Shown: in pieces, positions 16,291 to 23,343 of the stretch
How positions within the stretch are numbered: position 1 is the stretch's first letter
Layout: each line of letters starts with the position of its first letter
DNA from: CAYORM01 sp964406375
Lineage (GTDB): Bacteria; Pseudomonadota; Alphaproteobacteria; DSM-16000; Inquilinaceae
Reading direction: 5' to 3'
Length of the DNA stretch: 45,079 nt
Assembly (NCBI GenBank): GCA_964406375.1
Contig: CAYORM010000021.1
Span: forward strand, 1 to 45,079
The notes under the pieces: generated by a model
The model's database searches: none
What the model saw: only the letters and a program-made list of their open reading frames with translations
Told to the model about the DNA's origin: nothing
Position numbers and translations under genes: made by a program

Positions 16291-17280
16291 ATGAATCTTG
16301 TTCAGTTCCGCACCGAGGCGGGCGGTCGCGGTGTCGCAATCGTCGGCGAGGGCGACACGCTGCGCGTGCTCGACAATGTCCGCTCGGTCCGCGATCTCGC
16401 ATTGGCGGCGATCGCCGCCGGCTCGGATCTCGCGAGTTTCGTCGAGAGCCTGCCTGCCTCCGGCTTCGAGAGCTACGCGGCGGTGATCGCCGAGGCCCGG
16501 CTGCTGCCGCCGCTCGACCATGAGGACCCGGCGCACTGCCTGGTCACCGGCACCGGCCTCACCCATCTCGGCGGCGCCGAGGCGCGTGACCGGATGCACA
16601 AATCGCTGGAGGATGCCGACAAGCTGACCGACAGCATGCGGATGTTCCGCGACGGTCTGGCGGGCGGCAAGCCGGCGGGCGGTGAGCCGGGCGTGCAGCC
16701 GGAATGGTTCTACAAGGGCGACGGCTCGATCGTCGTCGGCGGCGAGGCGCCGCTCGTCATGCCGGATTTCGCGCTCGACGGCGGCGAAGAGCCGGAGATC
16801 TGCGGCTGCTACGTCGTCGCGCCGGACGGCACGCCATGGCGTATCGGCTTCGCGCTCGGCAACGAGTTCTCCGACCATGTGACGGAACGGCAGAACTATC
16901 TGCTGCTCGCCCATTCCAAGCTGCGCGCCTGCTCCGTCGGCCCGGAGCTGCGGCTCGGCACGCTGCCGGAGGACATCCGCGGCACAAGCCGCATCGTTCG
17001 TGGCAATGCGGTCCTGTGGGAGAAGCCTTTCCTGTCGGGCGAGGCCAATATGAGCCACTGGATCGCCAATCTCGAGCATCATCACTTCAAGTACGATTTG
17101 TTCCGCCGGCCCGGGGACGTGCATCTGCACTTCTTCGGCACCGCCACGCTCAGCTTCACCGACGGGGTGAAGGCGGAGCCGGGCGACCGGTTCGAGATCG
17201 AGGCCGAGGTCTTCGGCCGTCCGCTGCGCAACACTCTGGCGCGCGCCCCGGCCCGCGCGGTAACGGTGCGGGCGCTCTGA
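16291..17280 (+). CDS. FAH-fold protein of the AraD1/GguC family
   Basis: A 329-residue member of the fumarylacetoacetate hydrolase superfamily. GTGLTHLGGAEARDRMHKS corresponds to the family's N-terminal active-site segment. PEWFYKGDGSIVVG and the acidic metal ligands in EPEICGCYVV and LGNEFSDHV follow, with GDVHLHFFGTATLSF near the end. This is the AraD1/GguC group found in pentose-acid clusters. Two roles fit: dehydrating a 2-keto-3-deoxypentonate to 2-ketoglutarate semialdehyde, or hydrolysing a 2,4-diketo-3-deoxy acid to pyruvate plus a hydroxy acid. No semialdehyde dehydrogenase is in the cluster while a second SDR is, so I favour the hydrolase, as an inference. Confidence 0.78.
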   Translation: MNLVQFRTEAGGRGVAIVGEGDTLRVLDNVRSVRDLALAAIAAGSDLASFVESLPASGFESYAAVIAEARLLPPLDHEDPAHCLVTGTGLTHLGGAEARDRMHKSLEDADKLTDSMRMFRDGLAGGKPAGGEPGVQPEWFYKGDGSIVVGGEAPLVMPDFALDGGEEPEICGCYVVAPDGTPWRIGFALGNEFSDHVTERQNYLLLAHSKLRACSVGPELRLGTLPEDIRGTSRIVRGNAVLWEKPFLSGEANMSHWIANLEHHHFKYDLFRRPGDVHLHFFGTATLSFTDGVKAEPGDRFEIEAEVFGRPLRNTLARAPARAVTVRAL

Positions 17281-17313
17281 CGCCCCGCCGCAGCGGCGGT
17301 TGGCGGTGGGGCG
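17281..17313 (+). other. Stem-loop between FAH-family and SDR genes
   Basis: CGCCCC (17281-17286), directly after the stop codon, can pair with GGGGCG (17308-17313), enclosing a smaller CCGC/GCGG stem. A possible mRNA-stabilising or attenuating element in the 75-bp gap. Weak evidence in such GC-rich DNA. Confidence 0.25.
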
Positions 17314-17355
17314 AGGCAGGGGCCAGGCAAGGGGCCGATAAGGAGACAGCGAGGA

Positions 17356-18084
17356 ATGGACCGTATCGATCTCGATGGCCGCCATGCGGTCGTCACCGGT
17401 GGGGCGCAGGGCATCGGGCGCGCCGTATCGGAAAGGCTGATCGCCAATGGCGCGCGGGTCACCATCTGGGACCGCGACGGTGATCTGGCAGCGGTGACGG
17501 CGCAGGAGATCGGCGCCACGGCGCGCGCCCTCGACATCACCGATCCGGACGCGGTGGTGGCTGCCGCCGCCGAGGCGGGCGCGATCGACATCCTGATCAA
17601 CAATGCCGGGATCGCCGGCCCGAGCCACAAGCTCTGGGAGTACCCGATCGACGCCTGGCGGCAGGTGGTCGAGATCGACCTGAACGCGATGTTCTACGTT
17701 CTGCGCGCCGTGGTGCCCGGCATGATCGAGCGCAATTACGGTCGCATCGTCAACATCTCCTCGGTCGCCGGTAAGGAGGGCAACCCGACCGCCTCGCCCT
17801 ATTCGGCGGCCAAGGCGGGGGTGATCGCGCTGACGAAGTCGCTGGGCAAGGAGCTGGCCCAGTACGACATCGCCGTCAACTGCGTGACGCCGGCGACCGC
17901 CAAGACCCGCATCCTCGAGCAGGTCAGCGAGGCGCATATCGAATACATGCTGTCGCGCATCCCGCGCGGCCGGTTCCTGAAGGTGGAGGAGGCGGCGGCG
18001 ATGATCTGCTGGCTGTGCTCCTCCGAGAACACCTTCACCACCGCCGCGACCTTCGACCTTTCCGGCGGTCGGACGACCTATTGA
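17356..18084 (+). CDS. SDR-family oxidoreductase, possible 2-keto-3-deoxy acid dehydrogenase
   Basis: A 242-residue classical SDR. It has VVTGGAQGIGRAV, Asp at the end of strand 2 (IWDRDGD), NNAGIAGPSH and the catalytic Ser in NISSVAGKEGN with Tyr-Lys in PYSAAKAG. The C-terminal segment is long for a minimal SDR (NCVTPATAKTRILEQ, then EYMLSRIPRGRFLKVEE). It is clearly a different subgroup from the SDR at 15484. In L-fucose/L-rhamnose diketo pathways an SDR oxidises C4 of the 2-keto-3-deoxy acid before an FAH-family hydrolase acts; its place beside the FAH gene suggests that role. This is inference. Confidence 0.75.
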   Translation: MDRIDLDGRHAVVTGGAQGIGRAVSERLIANGARVTIWDRDGDLAAVTAQEIGATARALDITDPDAVVAAAAEAGAIDILINNAGIAGPSHKLWEYPIDAWRQVVEIDLNAMFYVLRAVVPGMIERNYGRIVNISSVAGKEGNPTASPYSAAKAGVIALTKSLGKELAQYDIAVNCVTPATAKTRILEQVSEAHIEYMLSRIPRGRFLKVEEAAAMICWLCSSENTFTTAATFDLSGGRTTY

Positions 18085-18122
18085 CGGCAGCGGTCGGGGC
18101 GGTGGCCGGCGTGGGAACGGCG

Positions 18123-19154
18123 ATGTCCGCTGCCGCGAGCGGGAGCGCCGTGCCCGAGGGCGCCGCCGGGCTCGCGGCGGCGCTCGAGCGCATGGGGCTG
18201 ATGACGCCGGGGGAGGCCCCGGTGTTCACCCCGCTCTCGGGCGGCGTGTCGTCGGACATCTGGCGGGTCGCGCTCGCGCGCGGGCCCGTCTGCGTCAAGC
18301 GGGCGCTGCCCAAGCTGAAAGTGTCGGCTGACTGGCGCGCGCCCGTCGAACGCAATCTCTACGAGGCGCGGTGGATGGCACGGGCCGCCGCGGTGGTGCC
18401 GGAGGCGGTGCCGGCGCTGCTCGGCCAGGACGAGGCCGCGGGCGCGCTGGCGATGGAATGGCTCGACCCGTCCGACCACCCGGTGTGGAAGACTCTGCTG
18501 CGCGACGGCACGGCGCCGCCGGCGATCGCGGCCGCGGTCGGCGACGCGCTCGGCCGCCTGCATGCGGCAACCGCCGCCGACGCCGTGGCGACGGCGCAGC
18601 TCTTCCCGACCGATGCGCTGTTCCACGCGCTCAGGCTCGACCCCTATCTGCTGGCGAGTGCCCGTGCCGATCCGGAGGTGGCGCGGCCGCTCGAGGCGCT
18701 GGCGGCGGTGACGGCCAGAACGCGCCGCGCCCTCGTCCATGGCGACGTCAGCCCGAAGAACATTCTGGCCGGCCCGAAGGGGCCGGTCTTCCTGGACGCG
18801 GAATGCGCCTGGTGGGGCGATCCGGCCTTCGACCTCGCCTTCTGCCTCAACCACCTTCTGCTCAAATGCCTGTGGCGGCCCGTTTTCTCGACGGCCTATC
18901 TGATCGGCTTCGATGCGCTCGCCACCGCCTATATGCGTCATGTCCGCTGGGAGGGCCGTGTCGGCTTCGAGACGCGCGCGGCACAGCTCCTGCCCGGGCT
19001 GATGCTGGCGCGCGTCGACGGCAAATCGCCGGTGGAATACCTGACGCGCGACGCCGAGCGGGAGCAGGTCCGGCGGGTGGCGAAGCCGCTGCTTCTCGAT
19101 CCGCCCTCCCGCCTGTCCGCGGTGCGTGACGCCTGGGCGGCGGCGCTGGCCTGA
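18123..19154 (+). CDS. APH-fold small-molecule kinase (phosphotransferase family)
   Basis: A 343-residue protein of the aminoglycoside phosphotransferase/choline kinase fold. The N-lobe has a Gly-rich LSGGVSSDIWRVAL and an ATP-binding Lys in VCVKRALPK (about residue 59). The Brenner motif LVHGDVSPKNIL (about 205-215) carries the catalytic Asp and Asn, and FLDAECAWWGDPAFDLAF has the Mg-binding Asp. ATG 18123 is chosen; TTG 18081 overlapping the SDR stop codon is possible. The gene lies between an SDR and an enolase homologue. It may phosphorylate the hydroxy acid released by the pathway, for instance glycerate. Not an antibiotic-resistance gene by context. Confidence 0.75.
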   Translation: MSAAASGSAVPEGAAGLAAALERMGLMTPGEAPVFTPLSGGVSSDIWRVALARGPVCVKRALPKLKVSADWRAPVERNLYEARWMARAAAVVPEAVPALLGQDEAAGALAMEWLDPSDHPVWKTLLRDGTAPPAIAAAVGDALGRLHAATAADAVATAQLFPTDALFHALRLDPYLLASARADPEVARPLEALAAVTARTRRALVHGDVSPKNILAGPKGPVFLDAECAWWGDPAFDLAFCLNHLLLKCLWRPVFSTAYLIGFDALATAYMRHVRWEGRVGFETRAAQLLPGLMLARVDGKSPVEYLTRDAEREQVRRVAKPLLLDPPSRLSAVRDAWAAALA

Positions 19155-19180
19155 CCTTTCTGGATCCGAAGAGAGCAATC

Positions 19181-20455
19181 GTGACGGCAACGAGCATCGA
19201 GAGCGTACGCGGCAGGCGCGTCTGGGACAGCCGCGGCCGACCCACGGTCGAAGCCGAGATCCGCCTCACCTCCGGCGCCGTCGGCCGGGCGATCGCTCCT
19301 GCCGGCGCCTCGACCGGTTCGGGTGAGGCGCGCGACCGGCGCGATGGCGGCAGTGCTTTCGGCGGCTATGACGTGAGCGGTGCCGTGGCGGCGGTCAATG
19401 GCGAGATCGCCTCTGCGCTCCGCGGCCTCGACGCGGCCGATCAGGGGGCGGTCGACGGGGTGCTCGTGGCCCTCGACGGCACGCCGGACAAGACGCGGCT
19501 GGGCGGCAATGCCACCATCGCCGTCTCGATGGCGGTGGCGCAGGCGTCCGCGTCCGCGTCCGGCAAGCCCCTGTGGGCGCTGCTCGGTGGCGAGACGGCA
19601 TCGCTGCTGCCGCTGCCCGAGATCCAGATCTTCGGCGGCGGCGCCCATGCCGGACGCCGTCTCGACGTGCAGGATTTCCTCATCGTCTGCCCGGGGGCCG
19701 GCAGCTTCGCTGAAGCGCTTGACTGGACGGCCGAGATCTACCGCGCGGCCGGTCTTCTGATGGCGGAACGCGGCACGCTGCAGGGTGTCGCCGATGAGGG
19801 GGGCTTCTGGCCGGCTTTCGACGATGCTGCGGCTGCGCTCGACACGCTGGCGCTGGCGATCGAGCGCGCCGGGCGGCGCGCCGGCGAGGAGGTGGCCATC
19901 GCCCTTGACGTCGCGGCCTCGGAATTCGGGCGTGGTGGCCGCTACCGATTCGAGGGGCGGGAAATCGACACCGGCACGATGGTCGATACGGTGATCGGCT
20001 GGACGCGGTGTTGGCCGATCGTTTCGGTCGAGGATCCGGTCGCCGAGGATGATGCGGCCGGCTTCCGTGCGATCACTGAGGCGATCGGCGATCGCTGCCA
20101 GATCGTCGGCGACGATTTTCTTGTCACCGACGCCGCCCGTATCCGCGAGGCGGCGGCCAGCGGTGCGGCCAACACCGTGCTCCTGAAACCCAACCAACGC
20201 GGCACGCTGACCGAGACACTGGAGGCCTGGCGGGCCGCGCAGGCGGCGGGGTTCGGCGGCATCGTCTCCGCGCGCTCCGGCGAGAGCGAGGATGTCACCA
20301 TCGTCCATCTCGCCGTCGGCTGGGGGGTGGGGCAGCTCAAGGTCGGCTCCTTCGCCCGCTCCGAGCGCATGGCGAAATGGAACGAGGCGCTGCGCATCGA
20401 GGAGACGCTGGGAGGCCGGGCCCGCTTCGCCGGCCGCACCGTGCTGCGCGGCTGA
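19181..20455 (+). CDS. Divergent enolase (phosphopyruvate hydratase) paralogue
   Basis: A 424-residue full-length enolase fold. Kept (yeast numbers in brackets): Ser44 (S39) in GASTG, His156 (H159), Glu206 (E211) in ADEGGF, Asp243 (D246), Glu284 (E295), the Asp pair 311-312 (D320), Lys336 (K345) in LLKPNQ, Arg365-Ser366 (R374-S375) and Lys387 (K396). The ending ARSERMAKWNEALRIEETLG is standard. Changed: Glu168 is Asp165 (VQDF instead of QEF) and His373 is Ala364 (SARSGESED instead of SHRSGETED). Start is GTG 19181. Position in a sugar-acid operon after a kinase suggests an enolase-type dehydration of a 2-phospho-hydroxy acid other than, or as well as, 2-phospho-D-glycerate. Whether the cell has another enolase is not visible. 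Confidence 0.8.
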   Translation: MTATSIESVRGRRVWDSRGRPTVEAEIRLTSGAVGRAIAPAGASTGSGEARDRRDGGSAFGGYDVSGAVAAVNGEIASALRGLDAADQGAVDGVLVALDGTPDKTRLGGNATIAVSMAVAQASASASGKPLWALLGGETASLLPLPEIQIFGGGAHAGRRLDVQDFLIVCPGAGSFAEALDWTAEIYRAAGLLMAERGTLQGVADEGGFWPAFDDAAAALDTLALAIERAGRRAGEEVAIALDVAASEFGRGGRYRFEGREIDTGTMVDTVIGWTRCWPIVSVEDPVAEDDAAGFRAITEAIGDRCQIVGDDFLVTDAARIREAAASGAANTVLLKPNQRGTLTETLEAWRAAQAAGFGGIVSARSGESEDVTIVHLAVGWGVGQLKVGSFARSERMAKWNEALRIEETLGGRARFAGRTVLRG

Positions 20456-20492
20456 GCTGTCGGCGACGGGGCTGCTGCACGCCCGGCGTGCT

Positions 20493-20510
20493 GCGCGGCC
20501 GGGGCCGCGC
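20493..20510. terminator. Bidirectional terminator-like hairpin
   Basis: GCGCGGC-CGGG-GCCGCGC, a perfect 7-bp stem with a tetraloop, sits in the 63-bp gap between the convergent enolase and Rnk/GreA-type genes. Position supports termination from both sides; there is no U-tract. Confidence 0.5.
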
Positions 20511-20518
20511 CCGCCATC

Positions 20519-20917
20519 CTAGCCTTCGACCGCCTCGATCTTCAGCTCCTGCCGCCGGCCATCGCGCCCTTCCCAGGCGATCGACTGGCCGACCGAGAGC
20601 CCGATCAGCGCGGTACCGACGGGCGTCAGGATCGAGACGCGACCGGCGGCGATGTCGGCCTCCTGCGGGAAGACCAGCGTCACGGTGCGGCGGCCGCCAT
20701 CGCTGGTGGAATAGGTGACGGTCGACCCCATGCGCACCACGGCTGCCGGCAGTGCGCCTGCCTCGACGACCTTGGCGCGATCCATCTCGGAGAGCAGCAC
20801 CTCGGCAACGGCGGGGTCGCGCTCCTCGAGCGCCTGGGCGAGATCGACGAGCCGGCGATAATCCTCCTCGCAGACGACGATCTGCGGCTTGGCCTGGCGG
20901 CGCTGGGACAAGGACAC
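20519..20917 (-). CDS. rnk: Rnk/GreA-type nucleoside diphosphate kinase regulator
   Basis: A 132-residue protein. The N-terminal part (KPQIVVCEEDYRRLVDLAQALEERD) is the short helical Rnk segment. The C-terminal GreA/GreB FKBP-like domain covers about residues 55-130 (VRMGSTVTYSTSDGGRRTVTLVFPQEAD, SILTPVGTALIGLSVGQSIAW). Rnk proteins bind RNA polymerase through the secondary-channel region and affect nucleotide and alginate metabolism in gamma-proteobacteria. I take GTG 20917 as start because GGGAGG lies nine bases ahead of it. The in-frame ATG at 20926 abuts the GGGAGG with no spacing. Confidence 0.8.
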   Translation of the reverse strand: MSLSQRRQAKPQIVVCEEDYRRLVDLAQALEERDPAVAEVLLSEMDRAKVVEAGALPAAVVRMGSTVTYSTSDGGRRTVTLVFPQEADIAAGRVSILTPVGTALIGLSVGQSIAWEGRDGRRQELKIEAVEG

Positions 20918-21035
20918 GGTGAACATCCTCCCTGGAACGGTCGAACCGCGCGGTCGCCCATGCGCCGGCGGTTTCACAAGTCACGTTGGAGCGATCATGA
21001 TCGGCGCGCCCATGGGCCTCCCGGCGGGGCGGGTG

Positions 21036-21057
21036 GCCCTCCCCCCGAGGGGAGGGC
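21036..21057. terminator. Perfect 9-bp stem-loop in the rnk-sulP gap
   Basis: GCCCTCCCC-CCGA-GGGGAGGGC lies in the 292-bp space between the SulP gene stop (21210) and the Rnk gene start (20917), both on the minus strand. Read with the hairpin at 21190, SulP is followed by two strong stems. The rest of the gap shows no convincing gene; a 21-codon minus-strand frame at 21080-21145 has no support. Confidence 0.4.
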
Positions 21058-21189
21058 GCGACGGGCCGGTCCTCGGGGGTCAGTATCCCGCGATGGGGTA
21101 GCGCCGCGCGGCGGATCGATACGGGCGGTGGATGGCCGGGTTCATCGTCTCGATGTGGTCGTTTCGGTCGCGCCACGCAAGCCCCGACC

Positions 21190-21211
21190 GAAGCGGGCCG
21201 TCGCCCGCTTC
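21190..21211. terminator. Perfect 9-bp stem-loop at the SulP gene stop
   Basis: GAAGCGGGC-CGTC-GCCCGCTTC overlaps the last bases of the SulP gene, whose stop codon is 21210-21212. Terminator position on the minus strand, without a U-tract. Confidence 0.45.
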
Positions 21212-22913
21212 AGTGTCCGGCCCTGGCTGCGGCGACGGCGTCCTCGATCCGGCGTTCATAGCGGGCGAGCGGCGGCTTGACGCCATGGGCAAAGAGCGCC
21301 CGGCGCTGCTCGTGATTGGTGCCGGTCAGATAGAGCGCGTTGCCGCGGCGCGCGGTCTTGTGGGCGAGCCCGCCGATCGCGTTGGCCGCCGTCGAGTCGA
21401 GGAAGGGCACGGCGGAGAGATCGAGCACCAGCGCCCGACGCGAATCGGCGATGCGATCGAGCACCGAACCGATCAGCGCCGTCGCCCCGAAGAAGAAGGC
21501 GCCGGTTATCCGGTAGACGACGACATCCGGATCGCTGGCCGAGGCGCGGTCATAGGGTGTCCGCTGACCGGTCGTGTCGGCCCGGTCCTCAACCACCAGC
21601 GGCGCATGCGCCTCGATCGCCGTCGCCTTCGACATGCGGTAGATGAACAGCAGCGCACCGAGCGCGAAGCCGACGACGATCGCCTCGGTCAGGTCGCGGA
21701 AGATCGTCAGCCCGAGCGTCGTCAGCAAGACGGCGGCATCGCCCCGCGAGGTCCGAACCAGCGTCGCGAAGGCGTGCTTCTCGATCATGTTCCAGGCCAC
21801 GACCGCGAGAATGCCGGCGAGGCTCGCGAGCGGGATGTAGCCGGCGAGCGGCGCCGCGATCAGCACGAAGGCGAGCAGGAAGGCCGCGTGCAGCATCCCC
21901 GACACCGGGCCGTGCGCGCCGGCGCGGACATTGGTCGCGGTACGGGCGATCGTGCCGGTGACGCAGATGCCGCCGAACAGCCCCGAGGCCACATTGGCCA
22001 CGCCCTGGGCGACCAGCTCGCAGTTCGAGCGATGGCGGCGGCCTGTCATCCCGTCGGCGACCACGGCCGAGAGCAACGATTCGATCGAGCCGAGCAGGGC
22101 AAAGGCGATGGCGTTCGGCAGCACCGCCTCGATCTTGCCGAGGGTGATCTCAGGCAGGGTCGGCATCGGCAGCGAGCTCGGGATGCCGCCGAACTGCGAG
22201 CCGATCGTCGCCACCGGCAGGTCGACGAGCGCGGTCAGCGTCGCGGCGGCCGCCGCGGCCACCAGCATGCCGGGCCAGTGCGGGCGCAGGCGCTTCAATG
22301 CGACGATGATCGCGATCGTACCGAGGGCCACGGCGATCGCCGCCGGTTCGGCGGTCGACAGGCTCGGCCACAGCACAGCGAGCTTGTCGAGGAACGGTCC
22401 CGGCTCCGCCTCGGCCAGGGTCAGGCCGAGCAAATCCTTGATCTGGCTGGCAAAGATGATGACGGCGATGCCCGCAGTGAAGCCCACGGTGACCGGATAG
22501 GGGATGAACTTCACATAAGTGCCGAGGCGTAGAAAGCCGATGGCCGCGAGCATCAGCCCCGACAGGATCGTGGCGAGGATCAGCCCGTCCATCCCATGGA
22601 CCTGGATCGTCCCGGCGACGACGACGATGAAGGCGCCGGCAGGCCCGCCGATCTGAAAGCGGCTGCCGCCAAGCGCCGACACGAGGAAACCGCCGATGAT
22701 CGCGGTGTAGAGACCCTGGGCCGGCGTAGCGCCGGAGGCGATCGCGATCGCCATCGATAGCGGTAGGGCGACGATCGCCACCGTCAGCCCAGCGACCACA
22801 TCGGCCCGGAACTGCGGCAGGCCGTAGCCCTCGCGCAGAATGGTGACGAGCTTCGGCGTGAACAGCTCAGCGAAGCTGGGCCGGGGCGGCGTGGCAAGGG
22901 TGTGGGCGGTCAT
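21210..22913 (-). CDS. SulP-family anion transporter with STAS domain
   Basis: A 567-residue protein. The SulP membrane domain spans about residues 30-420, with the signature stretch VVAGLTVAIVALPLSMAIAIASG at the first helices. GGPAGAFIVVVAGTI and the FALLGSIESLLSAVVADGMTGRRH segment follow. The cytoplasmic STAS domain is at about 455-555 (VVVYRITGAFFFGA, ALVLDLSAVPFLDSTAANAIGGL). SulP proteins move sulfate, bicarbonate, molybdate or dicarboxylates. Nothing nearby decides among these; BicA-type bicarbonate uptake is possible. Start ATG 22913. It is preceded by an XRE regulator on the same strand. Confidence 0.87.
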   Translation of the reverse strand: MTAHTLATPPRPSFAELFTPKLVTILREGYGLPQFRADVVAGLTVAIVALPLSMAIAIASGATPAQGLYTAIIGGFLVSALGGSRFQIGGPAGAFIVVVAGTIQVHGMDGLILATILSGLMLAAIGFLRLGTYVKFIPYPVTVGFTAGIAVIIFASQIKDLLGLTLAEAEPGPFLDKLAVLWPSLSTAEPAAIAVALGTIAIIVALKRLRPHWPGMLVAAAAAATLTALVDLPVATIGSQFGGIPSSLPMPTLPEITLGKIEAVLPNAIAFALLGSIESLLSAVVADGMTGRRHRSNCELVAQGVANVASGLFGGICVTGTIARTATNVRAGAHGPVSGMLHAAFLLAFVLIAAPLAGYIPLASLAGILAVVAWNMIEKHAFATLVRTSRGDAAVLLTTLGLTIFRDLTEAIVVGFALGALLFIYRMSKATAIEAHAPLVVEDRADTTGQRTPYDRASASDPDVVVYRITGAFFFGATALIGSVLDRIADSRRALVLDLSAVPFLDSTAANAIGGLAHKTARRGNALYLTGTNHEQRRALFAHGVKPPLARYERRIEDAVAAARAGH

Positions 22914-22996
22914 GGCTCCTGCGGCCTTCGATCGGGCGGCGGGATCGTCGGCTTCGGGTGTCGGCGGTCGTCGTCGCGGGAAACGATGGGTGACGG

Positions 22997-23287
22997 TCAG
23001 TCCTGAGTGCGGTCCGGCGGCCCGTCCTGCGGCTTGCGCGCCGGCTCCTTCAGGCGGACACCGCGTCCGCCCCCCGGGCTGGCAGCCCCTTCGCCGATCA
23101 GCTCGATACCGGCGCGGTTCAGCGCCTCGACGACCTTGGTCAAGCTGTCGACGACGCCACGGACATTGCCCTGGCTCGCCTCCATGCGCTGGATCGTCGG
23201 CACCGAAACCCCGGCGAGATCGGCCAGCGCCTTCTGGTCGATGCCGAGAAGCGCGCGGGCAGCCCGCAGCTGGGCGGAGGTCATCAT
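22997..23287 (-). CDS. XRE-family helix-turn-helix regulator
   Basis: A 96-residue protein. The HTH is at about residues 6-60: LRAARALLGIDQKALADLAGVSVPTIQRME, followed by a SQGNVRG loop and a helix ending in NRAGIELI. The tail (about 70-96) is Pro/Gly/Arg-rich and probably disordered. This single-domain type is common beside transporter genes in alphaproteobacteria. It lies 83 bp before the SulP gene on the same strand, so it may control itself and that transporter through the palindrome just upstream (23305-23324). Confidence 0.8.
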   Translation of the reverse strand: MMTSAQLRAARALLGIDQKALADLAGVSVPTIQRMEASQGNVRGVVDSLTKVVEALNRAGIELIGEGAASPGGGRGVRLKEPARKPQDGPPDRTQD

Positions 23288-23304
23288 GAAATAGACCCAT
23301 TCAG

Positions 23305-23324
23305 CATATCACGATAGCGATATG
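23305..23324. promoter_or_regulatory. Palindrome upstream of the XRE gene (putative operator)
   Basis: CATATC (23305-23310) and GATATG (23319-23324) form a perfect 6-bp inverted repeat with eight bases between. It stands 18 bp before the XRE start codon, in a distinctly AT-richer stretch (about 23283-23345) that should hold the promoter. Autoregulation is the likely role. Confidence 0.45.
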
Positions 23325-23343
23325 GGCTGTTTAGATTGATGTG

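Noticed and set aside
13554..17937. Two long minus-strand open frames (about 625 and 832 codons) opposite the dehydratase, SDR and FAH genes
   Set aside because: Same composition shadow: repetitive His/Arg/Asp content and no motif, against fully recognisable enzymes on the plus strand.
18123..19154. Aminoglycoside-resistance gene
   Set aside because: The fold is shared, but the gene lies inside a sugar-acid operon with no mobile element or resistance neighbour, and the APH fold covers many metabolite kinases.
21080..21145. 21-codon minus-strand frame starting MNPAIHRPYR in the SulP-Rnk gap
   Set aside because: No convincing ribosome binding site, no known family, and short frames of this kind are common by chance in this DNA.
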